Origin: Candidatus Wallbacteria bacterium | GTDB lineage: Bacteria > Muiribacteriota > JAQTZZ01 | Direction: 5' to 3' | DNA: 34,980 nt | Assembly: GCA_028687545.1 (NCBI GenBank) | Contig: JAQTZZ010000039.1 | Location: forward strand, 1 to 34,980 | Shown here: piece after piece, positions 14,830-21,675 of the stretch | Position numbering within the stretch: position 1 is the first letter of the stretch | Layout: each line of letters begins with the position of its first letter | Translations under genes and position numbers: made by a program | Notes under the pieces: model-generated | What the model was told of the DNA's origin: nothing | Seen by the model: the letters and a program-made list of their open reading frames with translations, nothing else | Databases searched by the model: none

Positions 14830-17800
14830 GGGAGAACCTCAGCCATATTACCCCTGGCATTCTGATACACCTCGACCGGAACATCCGGAATCAGCGACGC
14901 TTCCAGAATAGTTGTTGGTCTTTTCAAATCAATGTGATCGAAAAATATCTTAAAGTATCCGGTCCCCAGAATCATCGGTGGGGTACCCACCCATCCGAGC
15001 AGGCATTTGGTATGAAATCCCTTTAATGAAGAGGGAGTTTTGAACCAATGGTTAATGTTTTTTTCAGCTCCCAGATAACAGCAGTTCAGAATAATCAATT
15101 TGTTGGATCGAGTCTCTTTATCCAAGGCATATATTTGATATATCTGATCAGCTTTTACCAGATAAGTTGCTGGTTTTTCAGCATCCCAATCCGATGAATT
15201 CTCATAAACATCAAATGCACTGTAATCTGACATTTCTTCTCCGTGAGCAGTGATGTATACAACATCATAGTTCTGCAATGGAATAAAGTCGGTATAGCTG
15301 ACATCGAAATTCCGATAAGTTGGAGACAGATTTACATCCACACTGTAGCATCGCTGAATTGAATCGATTGTGGACGTTACTATTTCTATTGCTCGGGAGG
15401 CATTCCATTTGAAATCCCATTTGTAAAATGCCTGAAGAGCTTTCTGCAGTCCTTCTGATTCCTGATCAATATCCCTTGTAGCCGGTAAAGCCATGATCAC
15501 TAAAGCCGGTTTTTTAGGCGCATAATGATGTTTCACTGATCCCTGTTTGCTGTGGCTATAATCCAATTCGATCTCATGAGATCCGAGCGAACTGTCAGGA
15601 TTTGTTCTGAACGCACCATATGTTTTACCGAGCAAAGCAATTATGTCCTGCGAGTATTCCTTGTTTAACGGGACGATACCTGATGAAAGGAAAATCCCTG
15701 GACCAGTTTTATTACAGATTATTTCCCGCTCTTCTATGCTGCTCTTGATTTTAACTGTGACTGAATCAGCTTTCATCCCGGAATCAGCAACCCTGATAAA
15801 CATCCGTGTGTTTTTAGTCAAGTACTTTTCAGGATTCAAGTCAGCGCATTTCTCACGTGGGAATACTTGATTGGATGCCGCATAGTTATCAAGTCGTGTT
15901 TCGTTTGTGCCATATCCCGGACCCTTCCAGATCGGCAGTTCAAGGAAAATCACTTCACCGGAATATTTCAGATTGAATTTAAGCAGGTCTTCGCCTGGAT
16001 TTTCCCGGGGAAAATTTCTTGGCATCGCCTCGTTTTGAGCCATGGGAAGGGGTGAAACAATTTCGATTATGCTATTCTTGTCTTGCGATTCGAAAACATG
16101 GCTGTCTACATCGGTTTCATCATAAATAATCTCAGTTTCATGAGTCTCTGCCGGACTGGTAAAATACATTCTGATCTGATCCGGATTTTCGACAGAATAT
16201 TGAGTAGAGAATTTTAAGGTCATCGGAAGAGGCGTATTTACTTCAGGTGGCATTCCACGGTGCGCTCCATCCCAGGGAATATACATCGGCGCAAACTTTA
16301 TTCTCTTCCCGTCTTCATTCACCAGGCTCACAGGCACCTGATTATCCCCCTCAATCCATATTTCAGATGACACTGCCCTTGCGCCGTATCCACCCGCATC
16401 AATCCTGCATTTTGCTGTCAGGATCGTGTCCTGGAAATCGCCAGTGCCACCTTTGTAAGTTGCGGTGTTTCCGGAAGGTTCAAAGACATGGCCGTCACCT
16501 TCATTGCCTGTCTCTTCCCATTTCCATTCCCTGATCGAGCCTGATGGCACCATGGCCTGGGTGTCGTCAGGGTAGACTATGGTGGCTGTGAAGGTCTTTT
16601 TCTCACCTTCGGCAATGGTGTCAATCATCGGGTCGATCTTGACGTGGAGGAAATCTTTGAGCGTGTCTTTGGCTGGAATTACATACTTGTCATAGTACCA
16701 AGCCCCTTCATGATAGTTTTCCACCACCAGGGCCAGCAATTCCTGGGCATGGCTGTAGTTTTTGAGCTTTGCTTCGCATTTCCCCTGCCCGAGTTTGGAT
16801 GAAGGTTTGTAATCCGCGGCGTTCGACAATGTGTCGAGAGTCTTGTACTTGGCAAGCGCAGTCTGATAATCGTCAACAGCATAATAGCAGTCTCCGAGGC
16901 CTAGCCAGCTGCTGCCGATTGCCCATTGCGCCAGGTAGTCAGTGCCTGCACCATAATCTAAGATGAGCTGGTCATACCATTTGATGGCTTGTGCGTAGTT
17001 TTCGCAGCCCTTTTCAATGTCTCCGTGCGCAATTTTCGCTGCTGTCAGAGTGTAGCTGTCGGCTTTCGGAAAATCGATGATTTTCTGATATTCGCCAATG
17101 GCCTGCTGCCCGTATTTGTTTCTCACCTCTTTGTTCCCTGCCAGTTCCCAATTCGCTGTTCCTATTGCCCAGAGATTTGCGCTGAGCTTGTTTTGCGAAC
17201 GCAAACGTTCATAGTCGTATTTCCCTGTATTTTCAAAAACTGATTTCAGGTAGGAGTTGGCTTTCTCATAATTCTTTTTTGCATCTGCCAGATTCCCTTC
17301 CACTTTATACGAACTGGCGATAGTGCTGTAAACAGAACCCCTGGCTTCAAGCATATCATTGCTTTGCGGGTATTCCTGGATGAATTTTTCGTAGAAGTCC
17401 GCAGCAGTCAAAAGTTCAGCCCGATTATAAATCCTCTCTCCTGTATCGGAGTAATGCTCGTCGTAAATCGCTCCCCCAAGCTGCTCGTGAGAGTATCCTA
17501 ATTTCTCCAGCGCGCCTTCATAATAAAATGCGTTGTCCGAATATTTAGCTCTTACTTTCTCATAGGCTGCGATGGCCTGCTTGTAAAGGTCTTTTTTCTG
17601 GTCTATCGTGAAATGATATGTGTATGAATATCCGGGCAGGCTGTAGCATAGGTCCCCGGCCCTGGTCAGGGATTGCACCGCATAAGTGGGGTTGACTGTC
17701 GAGAATTCCTCTTCATATTTCAGGTATTCGGAAACTGCGGCTTTGCAATAGGTCAGTTTTTTCTCATTCGACAACTGATAGATTCCGTAAAGGTTGTCCC

Positions 17801-19019
17801 GGTCGAGGCAGATTTTATAACTGACATAGTATGGTTCTGCAAGGTTGTCCCCTGGTTTGTATACCCCAAGATACTCCTCTAACCATTTGATCGCAGCGAG
17901 ATAATACTCTTCTTTTTTTTCTGGAGTGATCCCTGAAACGGACGCCAGATATTCGCAGATCCAGCCCCGGTCATAACGCGACTTGATCAGGATTTTCTCA
18001 TCCTGCACTGTATCCATAAGCTGTGTGATGTAATTGATCCCTCGCAGCAGGTTGGCTTCAGTCCTGGGCAGGCGTACCATGAAGATGTTCACAATGCCGT
18101 CATAAGAAGCACGTTTATAAGGATCAGTGGTATCTACAGCTATGCTTTCCTTGTATGAGGACAGGGCTTTTTCATAATCACCCAGGGATACATGGCAGGA
18201 TCCGATTTTACATTTGCAGCCGTTCTGGGCTGCAAATGCAGCATCAGATGCTATCACCTGCTGATAAAGGTCTATGGCATCCTGATAACGCCCTTCGCTG
18301 TAAGCATATTCTGCTTTCTGATACAATTCCTGGGCAGCAGCTCTGATTTCCGTGCAGTATCTGTTATTTAGTTTGCTGTAAAGAAAAAAGGCTTTCCGAT
18401 AATAAGCGGTCCTGCGCTCGAATTCGGTTTTATCCCCTGTTTCTACGAATTCATACAGAATTTTGGAGTGAAAATCCACTGTCAGATTTCCAAAATTATC
18501 GATCAGCTTCCGAATTGCGCTGCCATAACCTGACAGATCAATCTGTGAAGCATCTGCCTGGCTTATTAATTTCCTGATCCTGGAAATGTAGCTTGAAAGA
18601 GTCCCATTTTCATTAACTGACTCAAGCTTTTCCAGTATTGTCTCAGCTGGCACGGACAAACCGTTTTTCCGGTTCGAGTCTGAAGCTGTGAAGCATGTTT
18701 CAAAAGCCTTGAAAGAGCCATCGCAGCCTTTTGACAAATCACTTGCAATAGTTAAAGCCAGCGGGATCGAGCTTTTTTCGATTTCATCCAGGGATGCTGC
18801 ATAAATCTGTTCGAGTGCTTCCTTGAGTTCCTGCTCAGTTACCTTGCCAGAGAGATAAAAGGTAAACAGGGTGGAATCTATCAGTGAAGTGATTGAATTG
18901 AGCTGAGCTGAAATATTTGTCGAGGCTGCAGGTTCTGGTTCAGGCGGCTGAGGAGGAGTCGGGAGATCAGGATAATCCCGTCCAATGATTTGTGCCATAT
19001 TATGTTGGGGGGGGGCCAT
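14826..19019 (-). CDS. Large TPR/Ig-like protein with C-terminal caspase-like (CHAT/C25-type) peptidase domain; signal peptide out of frame
   Basis: The main open frame encodes 1397 residues from an ATG at 19019. A Pro-rich start (PTPPQPPEPEPAAS) leads to many TPRs across about 225-785 (AEYAYSEGRYQDAIDLYQQV, YYAVDDYQTALAKYKT). Next come an Ig-like segment (about 790-890), a beta segment near 1065-1120 (MFIRVADSGMKADSVTVKI, resembling V-x-D-x-D-x-N adhesin repeats), and a caspase-like domain (about 1165-1390). The last has YDVVYITAHGEE with His1259 and KLIILNCCYLGA with Cys1313/1314, followed by LLGWVGTP, the His-Cys order of clan CD peptidases. The true start is probably the GTG at 19098, whose signal peptide is one base out of frame at the C9 run (19007-19015). 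As written, translation from 19098 stops at 19000. The protein would be exported if the frame were joined. It is coupled to the ankyrin gene. Confidence 0.8.
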   Translation of the reverse strand: MAPPQHNMAQIIGRDYPDLPTPPQPPEPEPAASTNISAQLNSITSLIDSTLFTFYLSGKVTEQELKEALEQIYAASLDEIEKSSIPLALTIASDLSKGCDGSFKAFETCFTASDSNRKNGLSVPAETILEKLESVNENGTLSSYISRIRKLISQADASQIDLSGYGSAIRKLIDNFGNLTVDFHSKILYEFVETGDKTEFERRTAYYRKAFFLYSKLNNRYCTEIRAAAQELYQKAEYAYSEGRYQDAIDLYQQVIASDAAFAAQNGCKCKIGSCHVSLGDYEKALSSYKESIAVDTTDPYKRASYDGIVNIFMVRLPRTEANLLRGINYITQLMDTVQDEKILIKSRYDRGWICEYLASVSGITPEKKEEYYLAAIKWLEEYLGVYKPGDNLAEPYYVSYKICLDRDNLYGIYQLSNEKKLTYCKAAVSEYLKYEEEFSTVNPTYAVQSLTRAGDLCYSLPGYSYTYHFTIDQKKDLYKQAIAAYEKVRAKYSDNAFYYEGALEKLGYSHEQLGGAIYDEHYSDTGERIYNRAELLTAADFYEKFIQEYPQSNDMLEARGSVYSTIASSYKVEGNLADAKKNYEKANSYLKSVFENTGKYDYERLRSQNKLSANLWAIGTANWELAGNKEVRNKYGQQAIGEYQKIIDFPKADSYTLTAAKIAHGDIEKGCENYAQAIKWYDQLILDYGAGTDYLAQWAIGSSWLGLGDCYYAVDDYQTALAKYKTLDTLSNAADYKPSSKLGQGKCEAKLKNYSHAQELLALVVENYHEGAWYYDKYVIPAKDTLKDFLHVKIDPMIDTIAEGEKKTFTATIVYPDDTQAMVPSGSIREWKWEETGNEGDGHVFEPSGNTATYKGGTGDFQDTILTAKCRIDAGGYGARAVSSEIWIEGDNQVPVSLVNEDGKRIKFAPMYIPWDGAHRGMPPEVNTPLPMTLKFSTQYSVENPDQIRMYFTSPAETHETEIIYDETDVDSHVFESQDKNSIIEIVSPLPMAQNEAMPRNFPRENPGEDLLKFNLKYSGEVIFLELPIWKGPGYGTNETRLDNYAASNQVFPREKCADLNPEKYLTKNTRMFIRVADSGMKADSVTVKIKSSIEEREIICNKTGPGIFLSSGIVPLNKEYSQDIIALLGKTYGAFRTNPDSSLGSHEIELDYSHSKQGSVKHHYAPKKPALVIMALPATRDIDQESEGLQKALQAFYKWDFKWNASRAIEIVTSTIDSIQRCYSVDVNLSPTYRNFDVSYTDFIPLQNYDVVYITAHGEEMSDYSAFDVYENSSDWDAEKPATYLVKADQIYQIYALDKETRSNKLIILNCCYLGAEKNINHWFKTPSSLKGFHTKCLLGWVGTPPMILGTGYFKIFFDHIDLKRPTTILEASLIPDVPVEVYQNARGNMAEVLP

Positions 19020-19098
19020 TAAATGAATTGTCTGACCCAGCAGAAAATACTGTGCCTACTAAACTTACCATCAAAATCAATGTGAAAATTGATTTCAC
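19000..19098 (-). other. Signal-peptide leader frame of the caspase-like gene, broken at poly-C
   Basis: A GTG at 19098 follows a strong Shine-Dalgarno (GGGAGGAAGA) and encodes MKSIFTLILMVSLVGTVFSA plus 12 more residues, then reaches TAA at 19002-19000. This is a textbook signal peptide with no mature protein behind it. Immediately past nine C the other frame runs open for over 1,380 codons. Deleting one C (C8), or adding two (C11), makes N-G-P-P-Q-H-N-M-A-Q continue from the signal peptide directly into the large protein. Confidence 0.8.
19007..19015. repeat. Homopolymer of nine G (+) / C (-) at the signal-peptide junction
   Basis: Nine consecutive G on the plus strand form by far the longest G/C run I noticed in the window. 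It sits between signal peptide and mature protein of the caspase-like gene, exactly where slippage would switch export and expression on or off. Runs of this kind are the usual substrate of slipped-strand phase variation. Confidence 0.85.
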
Positions 19099-19124
19099 TC
19101 TTCCTCCCTTTTGTTCTATACTCT

Positions 19125-19152
19125 ATTTTATCCGAAGCTGTAGTTTATTCAA
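19125..19152 (-). promoter_or_regulatory. Promoter of the caspase-like/ankyrin operon
   Basis: On the minus strand TTGAAT (19152-19147), a 16-base spacer and TAAAAT (19130-19125) form a good sigma70 promoter. The start of transcription would fall near 19118, about 20 bases before the GTG at 19098. That fits the signal-peptide start far better than the ATG at 19019. Two direct copies of CAAGTTG (19150-19156 and 19167-19173) overlap and precede the -35 and could be a regulator site. Confidence 0.6.
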
Positions 19153-19249
19153 GTTGCAATTTGTTACAAGTTGAAACAAGCAACGAACAATTTCTGCATC
19201 TGGATATTTAGCTATTTTATCAGTAGAATTGATTAAAGGATTTTAACAA

Positions 19250-20449
19250 ATGCTGTACGATTTCATCATCATCGGGGCAGGGCCGGCCGGATTGTTCGCA
19301 GCCGCAAATGCAGGCGGCAAGGTACTTCTGCTGGAAAAGATGCCTGAGCCAGGCAGAAAGCTTCTGCTTTCCGGTTCAGGCAGATGCAACCTTACCCATC
19401 AGGGGCAGATTGAGGATTTTCTGCCGTTTTACGGAAAAAACGGTAATTTTCTCAGGCCTGCTTTCAGATGCCTGGACAATCTGCAGCTGATGCATTTTTT
19501 TGAGCAGAGAGGAATCGGATTCAGGGGAGACGAGAACGGCAAGCTGTTCCCTGAAGGCGGATCTGAAGCTGTACTCAAAGTCCTGCTCGAAGAATGCAGG
19601 AAAAAGCAGGTCAGGATTGCCTGCTCCGAACGGGTGGAGAAAGTCGAGAAAAGGGGCATGGCATTTTCAGTCAGGACCGGAAATATTTATGAATCAAAAG
19701 CCGTCCTGATTACCACAGGCGGGAAATCATACCCAGGCACAGGCTCGACAGGAGACGGCTATGGGCTGGCGGCCGGGCTGGGACACGATATCATTGAACC
19801 CAGGCCTGCCCTGGCGCCGATTTATGTGAAGGAGTATCCGTTTTCCGGGCTCTCCGGAATTTCATTTCAGGATTGCGGTGCATCCTTATGGCGGAGCGGA
19901 AGAAAAATCGGGATCACACATGCTGATTTCATGTTCACACACAGGAATCTGAGCGGACCTGCGGTGATGACGCTTTCGGCACAGGCTTTGCCCGGGGACG
20001 AACTGCAACTCTGCTTCCTGCCTCCTGATCAGGAAAAGCGTTTCAACTGTGAATTTTTCGAGTCAGTACGTGCTGCCGGGAAAAAACAGCTGAAAAGTGT
20101 ACTCAGGGAATCAGCCCTGCCGGCGAGACTGGTCGAGGTGATTTTTTCCAGGCTGGGAATCGATCAGGATTTCAAGGCAGCCGATGCTTCCAACAAGCTG
20201 CTGGAATCTTTATTGAACTCCATCACCAGATATTCGCTGACAGTAGAAAAAACCGGCGGTTTCAATGAAGCCATGGTGACTGCTGGCGGAGTCAGTCTCA
20301 AAGAGATCGATCCGAACTCAATGCAGTCGAAAATCGTGCTTGGGCTTTATTTTGCCGGGGAAGTTCTGGATCTGGACGGTGACTGCGGAGGCTACAACCT
20401 GCAGGCCGCTTTTTCCACTGCCGCCCTGGCTGTAAAAGCAAACTGCTGA
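19250..20449 (+). CDS. BaiN/YhiN (HI0933)-type FAD-dependent oxidoreductase
   Basis: The 399-residue protein has AAAGGA before the ATG. The N-terminus is an FAD dinucleotide fold (DFIIIGAGPAGLFAAANA), then EKMPEPGRKLLLSGSGRCNL, the K-x-x-x-S-G-x-G-R-C-N-x-T signature of the HI0933-like family. An ITTGGKSYPGTGSTGDGYGL motif and the C-terminal FAGEVLDLDGDCGGYNLQAA complete the family pattern. Family members are soluble flavoproteins, some reducing dehydro bile acids (BaiN) or annotated as aminoacetone oxidases; the substrate here is unknown. Length matches the family (about 390-420). It starts a three-gene run with the HExxH protein, 16 bases downstream. Confidence 0.92.
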   Translation: MLYDFIIIGAGPAGLFAAANAGGKVLLLEKMPEPGRKLLLSGSGRCNLTHQGQIEDFLPFYGKNGNFLRPAFRCLDNLQLMHFFEQRGIGFRGDENGKLFPEGGSEAVLKVLLEECRKKQVRIACSERVEKVEKRGMAFSVRTGNIYESKAVLITTGGKSYPGTGSTGDGYGLAAGLGHDIIEPRPALAPIYVKEYPFSGLSGISFQDCGASLWRSGRKIGITHADFMFTHRNLSGPAVMTLSAQALPGDELQLCFLPPDQEKRFNCEFFESVRAAGKKQLKSVLRESALPARLVEVIFSRLGIDQDFKAADASNKLLESLLNSITRYSLTVEKTGGFNEAMVTAGGVSLKEIDPNSMQSKIVLGLYFAGEVLDLDGDCGGYNLQAAFSTAALAVKANC

Positions 20450-20464
20450 CACCCTCACATCAAT

Positions 20465-21028
20465 ATGACTCAATCCAGAAAAGTTGAGCTGAAACTGCTG
20501 CTGCCGTCGCCTGAGGCTGAACTTCTGCATCCGGCACGGGAATTTCTGGAATCCTGCCTGAAAGAGGGTCTGATCAAAAACCTGCCTGAAATTCCTCCTG
20601 CTGTCATGATTCCCGGTCACCCTGGCCGCCAGGCGGCTGCCTCCAACAGATTCATGACAAACAAAATTGTCTTTGATCCCGCTGAATTCAAGGCCCCGGT
20701 TGAAATCCAGGCCGGCCTGATCCTGCACGAGCTGATCCATGTCAGCCAGAATCAGAGGCCTGCCACTTTCCTTTACCTGATCCTCCGCAATCCTTTCTAT
20801 CACTTCCTGGGTCAGGAAGCTGAAGCCAACAAATTTGAGGCGGCTTTTTATTCGGAAATCATGAAAAAAGGTTTGGAAGACAGTGAAATGTATACCCAGA
20901 CCCTGTTGAGCGAATATCAGGATGCCACCCAGTCCCAGGCTTATGCGCTGGGAACCCTGGATTCCACTTTGACATTTATCTGGCGGGTGGCCTGGGTGGC
21001 TGCCATTTTCATGTCTCTTGTGAAATAG
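20465..21028 (+). CDS. Putative zinc metallopeptidase (HExxH) with C-terminal membrane segment
   Basis: The 187-residue protein contains LILHELIHVSQNQ, an HExxH zinc site (His88, Glu89, His92). It is followed about 25 residues later by GQEAEANKFE, which can supply the third ligand (Glu118 or Glu120), as in gluzincin-type DUF4157-like peptidases. The preceding MTNKIVFDPAEF strand fits the edge strand of such folds. The C-terminus is hydrophobic (LTFIWRVAWVAAIFMSLV), probably one membrane helix. There is no signal peptide, so the catalytic part is probably cytoplasmic. I cannot name a family or substrate. The ATG at 20465 is 15 bases after the flavoprotein stop. Confidence 0.7.
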   Translation: MTQSRKVELKLLLPSPEAELLHPAREFLESCLKEGLIKNLPEIPPAVMIPGHPGRQAAASNRFMTNKIVFDPAEFKAPVEIQAGLILHELIHVSQNQRPATFLYLILRNPFYHFLGQEAEANKFEAAFYSEIMKKGLEDSEMYTQTLLSEYQDATQSQAYALGTLDSTLTFIWRVAWVAAIFMSLVK

Positions 21029-21086
21029 TTCTGATTTCTTGCAAGAGTCCCTGTGGGGGTGTAATTTTATTGTAGCTGGAGGGCTC

Positions 21087-21605
21087 GTGAAAAAAATATT
21101 GATTTCGATTCTATTCTTTTCTTTTCACCTGGTTCTTTGTGCTGACCTGCAGGTGCAGGGGCAAAAAGTGATTCTGGACAAGGAGGAATGGTTCCAGATA
21201 TTCCAAAGCAGTTTCAGCCTGAACTGGAATCATTATCTGCTGATCGAGCTTGACCTTGCGGCAGGCGAAAAATTCAATTTCATGGTGGAATGCAACGAAA
21301 ACCGTTATTTTGACATCCTGATCCTGGACCGGGAAAGCCTCCGCAATTACAAGAAGATGCTGGAGACAGAACAGGGAGTTTTGAATCCGATCCTGGTACG
21401 CAACTGCTGCCAGAAATGGGATTTTGTCTTTACCCCTGTTGAAAAGAAAAAATACTACCTGATCATCGATAATACTCATCAGCCTGAAGGCGGCCATTTT
21501 TTCCGCAGAAAGCTGTATCCGAAAATCACGGTCCTGGAAAAGAAATGGATGACAGGGCGGATCATGGGAGTAAGGCGGGATGATTCGATAGGGGAACTGT
21601 ATTAG
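21087..21605 (+). CDS. Exported hypothetical protein
   Basis: I choose the GTG at 21087, which follows GGAGGG and gives a clean signal peptide (MKKILISILFFSFHLVLCAD); the frame extends 48 bases upstream without a better start. The mature protein of about 152 residues is beta-rich (HYLLIELDLAAGEKFNFMVE, YYLIIDNTHQPEGGHFFR). This resembles the jelly-roll segments that bind partners in bacterial pre-peptidase C-terminal domains, a loose resemblance only. No catalytic motif is seen. Its stop codon lies inside a long hairpin (21601-21650). Confidence 0.65.
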   Translation: MKKILISILFFSFHLVLCADLQVQGQKVILDKEEWFQIFQSSFSLNWNHYLLIELDLAAGEKFNFMVECNENRYFDILILDRESLRNYKKMLETEQGVLNPILVRNCCQKWDFVFTPVEKKKYYLIIDNTHQPEGGHFFRRKLYPKITVLEKKWMTGRIMGVRRDDSIGELY

Positions 21606-21650
21606 TTACTGTTAAAACCGAGCTCCTGCGAGGTTTTTACAGTAACTAAT
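21601..21650. terminator. Long hairpin overlapping the stop codon (terminator or attenuator candidate)
   Basis: Bases 21601-21619 and 21632-21650 are complementary over 19 positions with one mismatch, enclosing a 12-base loop. The left arm contains the TAG stop of the preceding gene. The right arm has five T but no U-run follows, so it is not a classical intrinsic terminator. It lies 25 bases ahead of the first M16 gene and could stop, slow or stabilise the transcript. Confidence 0.5.
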
Positions 21651-21675
21651 CACTTCCTAAAAATTTGGAGGCATC

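Noticed and set aside
18998-19019. ATG at 19019 (or the ATG at 19000) as the natural start of the caspase-like gene
   Set aside because: Neither has a Shine-Dalgarno. Both give a leader of about 100 bases or more from the promoter at 19125-19152. They also ignore a perfect signal peptide behind a strong SD just upstream. I kept 19019 only as the limit of the intact frame.
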